A stretch of 64,000 nt of DNA from Brevibacterium yomogidense (lineage in GTDB: Bacteria > Actinomycetota > Actinomycetes > Actinomycetales > Brevibacteriaceae), in contig NZ_JABASY010000002.1 in the NCBI RefSeq assembly GCF_016107685.1, positions 372,001 through 436,000 on the forward strand, given 5' to 3'. Of the stretch, positions 41,391 through 50,103 are shown one piece after another. The notes under the pieces are model-generated. The model was not told the origin of the DNA. It worked only from the letters and a program-made list of their open reading frames with translations, and ran no database searches. Each line of letters starts with the position of its first letter. The stretch's first letter is position 1. The position numbers and the translations under genes are program-made.

Positions 41391-43889
41391 TTGGCGTCAG
41401 GGGGAGTGGTGGCCGGATCCGGATCGCGCACGCAGCGGACAGTGACAGTAGACGGCCGGAAGCTGCGGCTCACTCACCTCGACAAGATCCTGTACCCGGA
41501 GTCGGGGACGACGAAGGCCGATGTCCAGGAGTACCTGGCCGCGGTCGCCCCCGTGCTCCTCCCACAGTCCGCGTGGCGGCCCGTCACCCGCAAGCGGTGG
41601 CCGGACGGCGTCGGGTCCTCCGACGAACCGCAGAAGCCGTTCTTCCGCAAGGACCTGGAGAAGTCCGCTCCCGACTGGGTGCCGCGGATGCAGCAGGAGC
41701 ACAGCGACCACACGAACACGTATCCGCTGGCGAACGACCCAGCGGTACTGGCGTGGTTCGGTCAGGTCGCGGCACTGGAGATCCACGTCCCGCAATGGCG
41801 GTTCGCGCCCGACGGCACTGCACAGAACCCGGATCGTCTGGTGCTCGATCTGGACCCCGGCCCGGGAACGGGGCTCAGCGACTGTGCCGAGCTCGCCCGC
41901 CTGTGCCGGCAGATCCTCACCGACATGGGACTCGAAGCGGTCCCCGTGACCTCCGGGTCGAAGGGCCTTCATCTCTACGCCGCGCTGGATGGGAGCTACA
42001 CCTCCGAGCAGGTCTCCCGGGTCGCCCACGAACTCGCGCGGTCCCTCGAGGCGGACCACCCGGACCTCGCGGTCAGCGATATGAAGAAGGAGCTGCGCCG
42101 CGGGAAGATCCTGGTGGACTGGAGTCAGAACAGTGCCAGCAAGACCACCGTCTGCCCGTACTCGCTGCGCGGCAGGTCCTGGCCCACGGTCGCGGCGCCA
42201 CGGACATGGGACGAACTGGACGACTCCGGCCTCCGCCAGCTCGACCTTCACGAAGTGATGGCGCGGGTCGCGGAGGGGACCGACCCGATGGAGAGTTTCG
42301 GCATCGCACCTGAGGCCGGGGCGACAGAGGCCGCCGCGGATGCACTGCGCACCTACCGCTCGAAGCGCGACCGGCGGAAGACGCCGGAGCCGGTGCCATC
42401 CGACTCCCCACGGACCTCGGGGACGGATCCGATCTTCGTCATCCAGGAGCACCACGCGAGCCGTCTGCACTACGACACCCGGCTCGAGCGCGAGGACGTG
42501 CTCGTGTCGTGGGCCGTCCCGAAGGGGCCGCCCCTGCGCACGGGAATCAACCGCCTCGCAGTGCAGACCGAGGACCATCCCATGGAGTACGCGACGTTCG
42601 AGGGCCGGATCCCGAAAGGGGAATACGGTGCCGGCGAGGTCTCGATCTGGGACACGGGCACGATCGAGATCGAGAAGTGGAAGGACGGCGAAGAAGTGAT
42701 CGCCGTGCTGCACGGGCGCCCGGACGGCGGACTGGGCGGTGAACCGCGACGCTTCGTCTTCATCCACACCGACGGCGACCAGTGGCTCATGCAGCTCATG
42801 AAGGAACAGCCGAAGAAGAGCCACGCGACCAGTGGCACCAGGAAGAAGGGGAAACGCGCCGGGCCCACGGAGAGGAAGACGTCTCCGCGTGAGGAAGCTC
42901 CGCCGGCGCCGATGCTCGCCACCCCCGCGTCCCCGGGTGACATCGATCCTGACGAGGACTGGGCCTTCGAGGGGAAGTGGGACGGCTACCGCGCGATCAT
43001 CAGTGTCGGGGAGGACGGAGTGGACGTGCGCAGTCGCAATGGGAACGACATGAGCGACACGTTCCCGGAACTCGCCGAACTCGCACAGCTGGCCCCACCC
43101 GGCACCGTCGTCGACGGGGAGATCGTGGCGCTCGATCGAAGATCCCGGCCGAACTTCGGGCTCCTGCAGACGCGGGGGAAGCTCACGAGCAGACGCGGAA
43201 TCGACCGCGCGCGGAACAGCACACCCGTCCAGTGCTTCGTCTTCGACGTGCTGCGCACGCCGGAGCGCGGAGACGTGCATGACCTCGACTACGATGCTCG
43301 GCGCGCCCTGCTCGAGCGCACTCTGAAAGCCGGTGCCCACGTGCAGGTACCCGCTGTGCTGGGCTCCTCGGAGGAGATCGGCCTCGACGACGCTCTCGAC
43401 ATCAGCAGGGAACTCGGTCTGGAAGGCGTGCTCGCCAAGCGCAGGGACAGCACGTATCGGCCCGGGAGGCGCACACACAGCTGGCTGAAGCTCAAGCACG
43501 ACGCGCACCAGGAAGTCGTCCTCATCGGTTGGCGGCACGGCAGGGGCGAACGCTCTGACACCTTCGGGTCCCTGCTGCTCGCCGTACCCGATGAGGGGAA
43601 GGACAGCGACAGTGAACTGCACTACGCGGGGCGCGTCGGCACGGGGTTCGCAGCGGAAGAGCTCACAGACCTGCGTGCCCGGCTGCAGGGGATGGCGCGC
43701 AAGACCCCCGCCGCGCACGACGTTCCGGCAGCTGACCGCCGGGACGCCCAGTGGGTCAGCCCGAAGCTCGTGGGTGAGGTCAGCCACTCCGGTCGCACTC
43801 GAGACGGTCGGCTGCGCCATCCCGTGTGGCGAGGACTCCGCCCTGACAAGGAACCTGGCGAAGTGCGGTGGGAGGGACCGCAGACGTGA
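41391..43889 (+). CDS. ligD: multifunctional DNA ligase LigD (polymerase, phosphoesterase, ligase)
   Basis: 832 aa with three domains in the mycobacterial order. The polymerase/primase domain (about residues 20-300) has VLDLDPGPG with the catalytic Asp pair; the 3'-phosphoesterase domain (about 340-455) has HHASRLHYDTRLE; the ATP-dependent ligase domain (about 500-830) has FEGKWDGYR with the nucleotidyl Lys at about 526 and ends with an OB fold. The start is uncertain: a TTG at 41391 with AAGGA upstream or a GTG a few codons later; no motif is affected. Works with the divergent Ku in end joining. Confidence 0.95.
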   Translation: MASGGVVAGSGSRTQRTVTVDGRKLRLTHLDKILYPESGTTKADVQEYLAAVAPVLLPQSAWRPVTRKRWPDGVGSSDEPQKPFFRKDLEKSAPDWVPRMQQEHSDHTNTYPLANDPAVLAWFGQVAALEIHVPQWRFAPDGTAQNPDRLVLDLDPGPGTGLSDCAELARLCRQILTDMGLEAVPVTSGSKGLHLYAALDGSYTSEQVSRVAHELARSLEADHPDLAVSDMKKELRRGKILVDWSQNSASKTTVCPYSLRGRSWPTVAAPRTWDELDDSGLRQLDLHEVMARVAEGTDPMESFGIAPEAGATEAAADALRTYRSKRDRRKTPEPVPSDSPRTSGTDPIFVIQEHHASRLHYDTRLEREDVLVSWAVPKGPPLRTGINRLAVQTEDHPMEYATFEGRIPKGEYGAGEVSIWDTGTIEIEKWKDGEEVIAVLHGRPDGGLGGEPRRFVFIHTDGDQWLMQLMKEQPKKSHATSGTRKKGKRAGPTERKTSPREEAPPAPMLATPASPGDIDPDEDWAFEGKWDGYRAIISVGEDGVDVRSRNGNDMSDTFPELAELAQLAPPGTVVDGEIVALDRRSRPNFGLLQTRGKLTSRRGIDRARNSTPVQCFVFDVLRTPERGDVHDLDYDARRALLERTLKAGAHVQVPAVLGSSEEIGLDDALDISRELGLEGVLAKRRDSTYRPGRRTHSWLKLKHDAHQEVVLIGWRHGRGERSDTFGSLLLAVPDEGKDSDSELHYAGRVGTGFAAEELTDLRARLQGMARKTPAAHDVPAADRRDAQWVSPKLVGEVSHSGRTRDGRLRHPVWRGLRPDKEPGEVRWEGPQT

Positions 43890-43896
43890 CGAAGCT

Positions 43897-43924
43897 CCAC
43901 CCGGTCGTTCGCAGGACCGGGTGG
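43897..43924 (+). terminator. 10-bp hairpin after ligD
   Basis: CCACCCGGTC (43897-43906) pairs with GACCGGGTGG (43915-43924) around an 8-base loop, beginning seven bases after the ligD stop. There is no T-run. Probable terminator. Confidence 0.5.
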
Positions 43925-44063
43925 GCGGTTCGGACGACTTTCTGCATACTATGTGGTGTACACGCAGTGAATGCCGGATGTCGGCATGACCGCCGCCGCC
44001 CGACAGCGCCCGCCACTCGGCCCTGAAGGACGACGGGTTGTCCCCTCCAACTCTAGGTAGTCA

Positions 44064-45242
44064 GTGGAACTCCTCACCCTCACAGTCGTGCTGGTCATCG
44101 CACTCGCACTGTTCTTCGACTTCACCAACGGCTTCCACGACACCGCGAACGCGATGGCGACACCCATCGCGACGGGAGCTCTCAAGCCCAAGACGGCGGT
44201 CGCCCTCGCCGCGATCCTCAACCTGATCGGCGCACTGCTGTCGACAGAGGTCGCGAAGACCGTGTCCGGTGGGATCATCCACGAGGACCAGATCAGCGCG
44301 GACTTCTTCCCCTACGTGATCTTCGCGGGCCTCATCGGCGCCATCTTCTGGAACATGCTCACCTGGCTCCTGGGCCTGCCCTCCAGCTCGTCGCACGCCC
44401 TCTTCGGCGGACTGCTGGGGGCGACGATCGTCGGCGTGGGCTTCGCGTCCGTGAACGGGGCGGGCGTCATGTCGAAGATCATCCTGCCCGCCATCCTGTC
44501 ACCCCTCACCGCGGCCGTCGTGGCGTTCGTCGCGACGAAGATCGCCTACCGGACGACGCGTCGCTACGACCGCAAGCCGAATGGTCGCGACGGCTTCCGC
44601 CGGGGACAGATCTTCACCTCGTCTCTGGTGGCACTGGCACACGGCACGAACGACGCACAGAAGACCATGGGCATCATCACACTGCTCCTCATCACGGTCG
44701 GATGGCAGTCTTCGACCCACCACGAACCGCAGCTGTGGGTCGTCCTCTCGTGTGCGATCACGATCGCCCTGGGCACCTACATGGGCGGGTGGCGGATCAT
44801 CCGCACGCTGGGCAAGGGGCTCACCGAGGTTCGCCCGGCGCAGGGGTTCGCCGCAGAGACGTCGACGGGTGCGACCATCCTGGTCTCCTCCGCGCTGGGC
44901 TTCGCGCTGTCGACGACGCAGGTCGCCTCCGGTTCCGTCATCGGGTCCGGTGTGGGCCGTCGGGGGTCGACCGTGAAGTGGTCGACCGCGGGCAAGATCG
45001 TCTCCGGATGGCTTCTCACCCTGCCAGCGGCCGGCCTGGTGGGAGCCGTCGCGACGCTCGTGATCATGTGGGTCGGACCCTGGGGCCTCCTCATCGATGT
45101 GCTCGTCGCAGGAGGAATCGTCCTCACCCTCTACCTGCGGTCGCTGGCGACGCGCATCGACCACGCGAACGCGTTCAGCGACGTCGCGGCATCGGGTCAC
45201 GCAGTCGACATCAAGGGCAGGAAGGAGGCTGATCGCGCATGA
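44064..45242 (+). CDS. pitA: PiT family low-affinity phosphate transporter
   Basis: 392-aa integral membrane protein. The inverted PiT signatures are FDFTNGFHDTANAMATPI near the N-terminus and VALAHGTNDAQKTMGI in the middle, both with the Asp/Asn needed for phosphate:cation symport. About ten helices are seen. The PhoU-like DUF47 protein that often accompanies PiT is absent; instead a small two-helix protein starts inside the stop codon (ATGA). The start is a GTG with a weak ribosome site. Confidence 0.94.
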   Translation: MELLTLTVVLVIALALFFDFTNGFHDTANAMATPIATGALKPKTAVALAAILNLIGALLSTEVAKTVSGGIIHEDQISADFFPYVIFAGLIGAIFWNMLTWLLGLPSSSSHALFGGLLGATIVGVGFASVNGAGVMSKIILPAILSPLTAAVVAFVATKIAYRTTRRYDRKPNGRDGFRRGQIFTSSLVALAHGTNDAQKTMGIITLLLITVGWQSSTHHEPQLWVVLSCAITIALGTYMGGWRIIRTLGKGLTEVRPAQGFAAETSTGATILVSSALGFALSTTQVASGSVIGSGVGRRGSTVKWSTAGKIVSGWLLTLPAAGLVGAVATLVIMWVGPWGLLIDVLVAGGIVLTLYLRSLATRIDHANAFSDVAASGHAVDIKGRKEADRA

Positions 45243-45562
45243 TCGATTGGCTGGCATTCGTCGAGGTCTTCGCCGTCTCGCTCGTCTGCGCGGGTGTCGG
45301 GGTGTTCTTCTACTCGCTGGGGCTCAGGCTGCTGGTGTCCGGGGGCAGACCGCCCGTGGTGCCGCCCGCGGAATTCCCCGACGCGATCGCGGTGAGGTCG
45401 GACAAGCAGGCCGCCCGCATCGCGAAGAAGGTGAAGAAGGTCGCGTCACGGTCCCCGCTCACCCGGGGTCAGCAGCGGCTGCTGCTGGCGGTGGCGTACG
45501 CCTGCTTCGGGGTGTGTGCGCTCGCGGTCATCGGCGCCGTGCTCTACCTCATGCTGTACTGA
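45239..45562 (+). CDS. small two-helix membrane protein coupled to PiT
   Basis: 107 aa, not recognised as a named family. Two transmembrane helices (about residues 5-33 and 82-106) flank a basic cytosolic loop with ARIAKKVKKVASRSPLTRGQQR. The ATG overlaps the pitA stop by four bases, so it is made together with the phosphate transporter and may be its accessory subunit. The following gene starts one base after its stop. Confidence 0.8.
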   Translation: MIDWLAFVEVFAVSLVCAGVGVFFYSLGLRLLVSGGRPPVVPPAEFPDAIAVRSDKQAARIAKKVKKVASRSPLTRGQQRLLLAVAYACFGVCALAVIGAVLYLMLY

Positions 45563-45563
45563 C

Positions 45564-46367
45564 GTGGCGACTGTTCCTCCGGAACGGGAGCGCCGTCCCG
45601 TGACCCCTCCTGCACGGGGGAGCCGCCCTCTCGTCCCCAGCGAGCGCCCCTTACTCACGGGCGACTACGTCCGGCAGTACTCTGCCGCGACCGTCGCCCT
45701 CCTCGCGACGATCGGGGTCCTGGCCTCGTACCTGCTCGAGACGGGTCAGGCCGTCCGCGGCCGCTCGAGCGGCGCCGCCTTCTTCTCCGCCTACTTCAAG
45801 GAAGCGGCGCCACTCGTCTACCTGGTCTTCTGGGTGCTCTTCTCCAGCCTCTACTGCGTCGTCACCCACTGGGCCTACGTGCGACTGGACTCCGCACGAT
45901 TGCACGCGGTGTGCGCGGCACAGCACCGGGCTCCGGTGCGCTGGTGGCATTCGGCGCTCGGCTCCTCGAGCGCCGAATCATGGACGATGTCCGCAGCGAC
46001 CGTGGCCGCCTGCCTCACGATCCTCATCGCCACGACGGGCATGCTGCGGGACTCCGTCCTCATGATCCTCCTGGGGTTCGGCACAGTCGCCGGATCCTGG
46101 GCGATGATGGTCTATTCGTTCGCTCTCCGCTATGCGCGCATCCGGGCTTCCGGTCAGCGGATGGACATCCCCGTCGAGGACGCGCCGGTCTTCGGCGACT
46201 TCCTCGCGCAGTCCATCTTCGTCTCCACGATGATCGGGGGCTACGCCCTCCTCCACACGCGGGAGGCGTGGACAGCGCAGCGGTCGCACACCGTGCTCGC
46301 CTTCGCGTTCAACACCGTCATCGTCGCGATGTCCGTGACGCTGCTGTTCGGAGGCATCGCCGGGTGA
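45564..46367 (+). CDS. DUF1345 family membrane protein
   Basis: 267 aa with about five transmembrane helices; FGTVAGSWAMMVYSFALRYARI and FLAQSIFVSTMIGGYALLHTREAW fit the DUF1345 pattern. The GTG at 45564 begins one base after the stop of the small membrane protein, so pitA, the small protein and this gene form one operon. The N-terminal 30 residues are Pro/Arg-rich and soluble. No function is known for the family. Confidence 0.8.
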   Translation: MATVPPERERRPVTPPARGSRPLVPSERPLLTGDYVRQYSAATVALLATIGVLASYLLETGQAVRGRSSGAAFFSAYFKEAAPLVYLVFWVLFSSLYCVVTHWAYVRLDSARLHAVCAAQHRAPVRWWHSALGSSSAESWTMSAATVAACLTILIATTGMLRDSVLMILLGFGTVAGSWAMMVYSFALRYARIRASGQRMDIPVEDAPVFGDFLAQSIFVSTMIGGYALLHTREAWTAQRSHTVLAFAFNTVIVAMSVTLLFGGIAG

Positions 46368-46377
46368 CTCCCGCCCC

Positions 46378-47997
46378 TCAGCCGCCTGTCATCGAGCCGT
46401 GTGTCGCGAGCGCCTGCTGGTCTGTCATCGACGCGACGTAGTCGAGGATCGCGCGTGAGCGACCCTGACGCCGCAGGCTGGCGTCGTCTCTCCTGCCGAC
46501 CAGCAGGTCCGGCCTGTGGTCGCGCAGGGAGAACGTCGCCTCCGTCGTCTCGTCGACCCACTCGAGGAGCCGTCGCGGAGCCCGCCCCGCATCGTGCGGG
46601 TCGTCCAGCCACGCATCGAAACCGCGCACCAGCTCCTCGATGACCCGGGTCTGCCCGCGCTGCGCCTGTGCGATGTCCGGGAGGTCCAGGACGAACCGCG
46701 CGTGCACGAACTTCAGGACGAGCACTTCGTGCCACGCCCGCTGGTCGAGACGCACGTGACCGCTGCGCACGTGCGGGTGGGCTTCGACGACGATCCCGCG
46801 GCGCAGCCTCTCGATCCATCGCCGGGTGAACGCGGACACGGCGCGCTCCGACTCGACACCCCCGTCGTAGGGCCGTGCGAGCAGCTGATCGCCCAGCTCG
46901 CGGCTGATCCGCCGCACAGCATCCGTGAAGACCTCCTTCTCAGCGATCCACGGATCCTTCCTGCGCGTCTCGCGCCACAGCAGCTCGAGTGAGACCCCCG
47001 GCTCCCGCCAGCGGCCCTGCAGCTGAGGGGTCTGCTCGTCGTCGACACCTCCGGTGTCGGCCAGCCATGCGTGGAACTCGCCCGCCACCTCCGCGTGCTG
47101 GAGCACACCGGCCCGCACGAAGTCGTCGAGGTCGTGGACGGCGTACGCGATGTCGTCGGCCAGGTCCATGATCGCGCAGTCGACCGTCTGGATACCGTCA
47201 CCGATGGCGGGGAAGGCGGAGAGCACGTCGGCCATCTCCTCCGCTTCCAGCCCGTAGGCGGAGAACTTCGCCGCTCCCCGGGCCGGGTCCAGACCGACCC
47301 CGCGGGGACGGTCCTCGACCGGGACCTCGGCGCCGTCGACTCCGGTCCAGCGTCCGCGGGTCCACGGGTACTTGAGGACGGAGGCGCGCACCGCGGCGGT
47401 GAGGTTGATGCCGGGGAAATCTCGCCCGAGCGTGTCGAGGGACGTGAGGATCCGGAACGTCTGGGCGTTGCCCTCGAACCCTTCGGCGAGGCCCAGCTCC
47501 GTCGTCGCGAGTCGGTCGAGCACCCGCTCGCCCAGGTGACCGAACGGGGGATGCCCGAGGTCGTGGGCATGGGCCGCCGCCTGCGCCACGATCGTGTCGC
47601 ATCCGCCCAGACGGTCCAGAGTCCTCCCGACCTCGTCGTCGGTGGTCTCGGCCCCGGCCACGTGTGCGCGGTGGTGGGAGAGGTGGGCTGCGAGGTTGGC
47701 TGAGATGACACGGGCCACCGCGCTCACCTTGAGCGAATGCGTGAGGCGATTGTGCATGACGGGGCCCACGCCTGACTGCGGCACCACCTGGGTGACGGCG
47801 GAGAGCCGCCCGAAATAGGGGGAGAAGCGCAGTCGCTCGAGGTCGATGCGGTACTCGTGGACCTCCGTCTGCGCGCTCGGATCGGCATCCTGCCGCTCCT
47901 CGATCTCCGACCGGTGCTGGGAACGGATGGATTCGGGGTGGCGCCGGCGGAGCCTGAGGTCCGCATCGGTGCGGGAAGAGACGACCATACCGGTCAT
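46378..47997 (-). CDS. dgt: deoxyguanosinetriphosphate triphosphohydrolase (HD family)
   Basis: 539-aa HD-domain dNTP triphosphohydrolase releasing inorganic triphosphate from dGTP. HNRLTHSLKVSAVARVIS gives the first metal His, AHAHDLGHPPFGHLGE the HD pair, and DCAIMDLADDIAYAVHDLDD the later Asp. ALGLAEGFEGNAQTFRIL-type sequence (EGNAQTFRIL) is typical of Dgt. It is about 100 residues longer than most actinobacterial Dgt, with a C-terminal region of helices. Its ATG follows the stop of the LLM flavoprotein gene with no gap, so both are on one transcript. Confidence 0.92.
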   Translation of the reverse strand: MTGMVVSSRTDADLRLRRRHPESIRSQHRSEIEERQDADPSAQTEVHEYRIDLERLRFSPYFGRLSAVTQVVPQSGVGPVMHNRLTHSLKVSAVARVISANLAAHLSHHRAHVAGAETTDDEVGRTLDRLGGCDTIVAQAAAHAHDLGHPPFGHLGERVLDRLATTELGLAEGFEGNAQTFRILTSLDTLGRDFPGINLTAAVRASVLKYPWTRGRWTGVDGAEVPVEDRPRGVGLDPARGAAKFSAYGLEAEEMADVLSAFPAIGDGIQTVDCAIMDLADDIAYAVHDLDDFVRAGVLQHAEVAGEFHAWLADTGGVDDEQTPQLQGRWREPGVSLELLWRETRRKDPWIAEKEVFTDAVRRISRELGDQLLARPYDGGVESERAVSAFTRRWIERLRRGIVVEAHPHVRSGHVRLDQRAWHEVLVLKFVHARFVLDLPDIAQAQRGQTRVIEELVRGFDAWLDDPHDAGRAPRRLLEWVDETTEATFSLRDHRPDLLVGRRDDASLRRQGRSRAILDYVASMTDQQALATHGSMTGG

Positions 47998-49041
47998 TCA
48001 AACACGGACGTCGAGTTGCGCGAGCAGAGTGTCGCTCAGCGCGCCCCCGTCCGGATCGGACACCCCTCCGGTGACGAGGAGCTCGTCCGCACCGGTGTGG
48101 CGCACGATCTCCGCGAGTCGGGCGGCGACCTGGTCCGGCGTGCCGTGGACAGTGGTCGCGAGCGCCCGCTCGACACGTCGCGCCTGCTGCTGTGTGAGCC
48201 TGTCGACATCGAGGTCCTGCACCGACTGCAGCGGGTCGAAGGAACCGGTGGAGCGGGACAGTGCGAGCGCCCACGCTTCGGGCAGCGCAAGACTCCGCGC
48301 GGCCTCCTCCGTCGGTGCGATGGCGACGGAGACATTCACGAGGAGCCGTGGACCGGCGCACCAGGGCGACGGGGAGAAATCGCGCCGGTAGGCGAGTGCC
48401 GCCGGGTGACCGGGGCCTCGGGCCGGGGGGCCGGGATCCAGCCGAACGGAGTCGTCCGGCTTCGGCGGGTGGACGGAGGGGCCGCCGATCACGGCGCCGA
48501 GGCCCAAGCGTGCGGCCAGCGGCAGCCGACCACCGCCGGTGAGGACGAAGAGGGGAGTCGGAGCGGACGGCTGCGGACGCACCGTCACCGCGCTGCGTCC
48601 GTCCAGGACAGCCGTGAGCTCCTCCAGGTCGTCGTCGAACCGGTCCGCCGCATCCTCGGACTGCCGGAGCGCCCTGCGCACGGCCGCCGTGAACCCGGTG
48701 CTGGCACCCAGCCCGGCGTCGATGCGGCCCGGGTGGAGCGACTCGAGCGTAGCGATCGTCTCCGCGACGATGAACGGGGGATGGGCCGGCAGCATGATCC
48801 CGCCCGTGCCCACGCGGACCCGCGAGGTCGCCCCTGCGACGGCGGCGGCGAGCAGACCGGGGGAGGAGCCGGCGATACCGGGGACCGCGTGGTGCTCCGC
48901 AACCCACACGCCGCGGAAGCCAAGCTCCTCGAGACGGACCGCGCGGTCGACGACTTCGCGCAGGACGGAGGCGTCGGGAACGCCGTCGCGCGCGAGCGCC
49001 CGGTCGAGGACCGAAACCGGGACCCGGTCTGCGGTGCTCAC
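47998..49041 (-). CDS. LLM-class flavin-dependent oxidoreductase
   Basis: 347-aa luciferase-like monooxygenase fold. VPVSVLDRALARDG is the usual N-terminal strand of the MsnO8-type group, then WVAEHHAVPGIAGSSP and VGTGGIMLPAHPPFIVAETIATL, both family hallmarks of the FMN/F420 site. The GTG at 49041, with GCGGAGC upstream, overlaps the previous gene's stop (GTGA). Substrate unknown. It sits between a small holin-like membrane protein gene and dgt in a tight minus-strand operon. Confidence 0.9.
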   Translation of the reverse strand: MSTADRVPVSVLDRALARDGVPDASVLREVVDRAVRLEELGFRGVWVAEHHAVPGIAGSSPGLLAAAVAGATSRVRVGTGGIMLPAHPPFIVAETIATLESLHPGRIDAGLGASTGFTAAVRRALRQSEDAADRFDDDLEELTAVLDGRSAVTVRPQPSAPTPLFVLTGGGRLPLAARLGLGAVIGGPSVHPPKPDDSVRLDPGPPARGPGHPAALAYRRDFSPSPWCAGPRLLVNVSVAIAPTEEAARSLALPEAWALALSRSTGSFDPLQSVQDLDVDRLTQQQARRVERALATTVHGTPDQVAARLAEIVRHTGADELLVTGGVSDPDGGALSDTLLAQLDVRV

Positions 49042-49457
49042 CGCTCCGCGGGCTGCCGTTCGGTGTCCGGGAGGATCCACCCGAGCACCGCGGACACCAC
49101 CGCGACGATGATCGCCGCGAGCACCGCGGTCCAGAAGAACGCGTCGACGGACAGGACGAACGGGGTGAACTCCGACAGCCATGCGGTGAGCGACACCATG
49201 AGCGCGTTGACGATGATCGAGAACAGCCCGAGGGTCAGACACGTGAGCGGCGTGGACACGAACGACACGACCGGTTTGATGAGCGCATTCACCAGCCCGA
49301 ACACCGCTGCGATCACGAGGTACGCGACCACGGTGGCGGGCCGGTCGCCGATCGACCCGGCGAGCGTGTCGCTCCCGGCGATCGTGAGGCCTGGCAGCAG
49401 GAACGCCGCTGCGGCCAGGGCGAGCGCGTTGATGACGGTGCGGACGAGGAATCTCAT
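49038..49457 (-). CDS. small membrane protein, phage holin family 4 type (YvlD-like)
   Basis: 139 aa with four hydrophobic helices; FLLPGLTIAGSD, VFGLVNALIKPVVSFVSTPLTCLTLGLFSIIVNALM are in the order seen in the PF04020 family. Despite the family name, these are chromosomal housekeeping membrane proteins. The stop overlaps the LLM gene start. No phage genes are near. Function unknown. Confidence 0.87.
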   Translation of the reverse strand: MRFLVRTVINALALAAAAFLLPGLTIAGSDTLAGSIGDRPATVVAYLVIAAVFGLVNALIKPVVSFVSTPLTCLTLGLFSIIVNALMVSLTAWLSEFTPFVLSVDAFFWTAVLAAIIVAVVSAVLGWILPDTERQPAER

Positions 49458-49491
49458 GACCCTAGCCTACGGAGCGCCTCTGGAAGAACGC

Positions 49492-49809
49492 TCAGGGGAG
49501 CCGCGTGCGGATGTCGTCGAGGACACGTGCCGCCATCGACGCGTTCTTCTTGCCGTCCATGAGTGCGCGCGGGGCATCCGGGAGTCCCGTGACGACCAGT
49601 TCGACTCGCGCTCCCTCCGCCTCACCCAGGACCTGGGCCGTGACGACGTGGCCCCACGAGACGAGTGTCCTTTTCGTCTGGAACGTGACAGCGAGCGCTT
49701 CGTCATCCGCCTCGAGCACCTGCTGTGCGTCCGCCGCGCACGCCCGCAGCGCCTGGAAGACCCTGTCGGGGTCTTCGTGGTAGCTGCGCTGGCTTTCCTT
49801 CTCGAACAT
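49492..49809 (-). CDS. conserved small protein of unknown function
   Basis: 105 aa, no family recognised with certainty. It starts MFEKESQRSYHEDP; strands with DEALAVTFQTKRTLVSWGHVV and ARVELVVTGLPDAPRALMDG could form an SRPBCC-like or similar beta sheet with a C-terminal helix. CGGAGCACGAGC precedes the ATG, which favours this start over the longer frame up to 50214. It is 35 bases upstream of the holin-like gene and probably heads the operon leading to dgt. Confidence 0.72.
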   Translation of the reverse strand: MFEKESQRSYHEDPDRVFQALRACAADAQQVLEADDEALAVTFQTKRTLVSWGHVVTAQVLGEAEGARVELVVTGLPDAPRALMDGKKNASMAARVLDDIRTRLP

Positions 49810-49935
49810 GCTCGTGCTCCGTGGCCTGGTCGGGCGGTCCCCTTCGTGAGACCGCTGCGATTCATAGAATAGAACGCTCCCGCGCGGCACGCGGGGGTAT
49901 CGGTGTTCCCGTCCTGGCACACGTGTGACGGTGTT

Positions 49936-49965
49936 AGGAGCAGGAGCAGGAGCAGGAGCAGGAGC
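49936..49965. repeat. hexanucleotide repeat (AGGAGC)x5
   Basis: Five perfect tandem copies of AGGAGC in the 294-bp gap between divergent genes, 138 bases before the acyl-CoA synthetase start. Each unit resembles a ribosome-binding sequence, but no start codon fits. Slippage could change the promoter geometry. Nothing else in 49810-50103 is identified apart from the AGGAG ribosome site at the synthetase. Confidence 0.8.
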
Positions 49966-50103
49966 GCGGGCGAGGCCGTTCGGCCCCACCATGGGAGTGG
50001 TCGTCACCACATTGTGCGAGAGTGTCCTCTGGACCGCGTGAGGCAATCGGTGCCGAATCGTCGGTCGACGTGATGAGAACACAGATGTGAGGAGTACGAA
50101 GAC

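Noticed and set aside
49038..49457. Phage holin as a sign of prophage
   Set aside because: The holin family 4 name covers ordinary chromosomal membrane proteins; no integrase, lysin, capsid or attachment site is nearby.
49936..49965. Repeat array as a CRISPR
   Set aside because: The units are 6-bp perfect tandem copies without spacers, and no cas genes are present.
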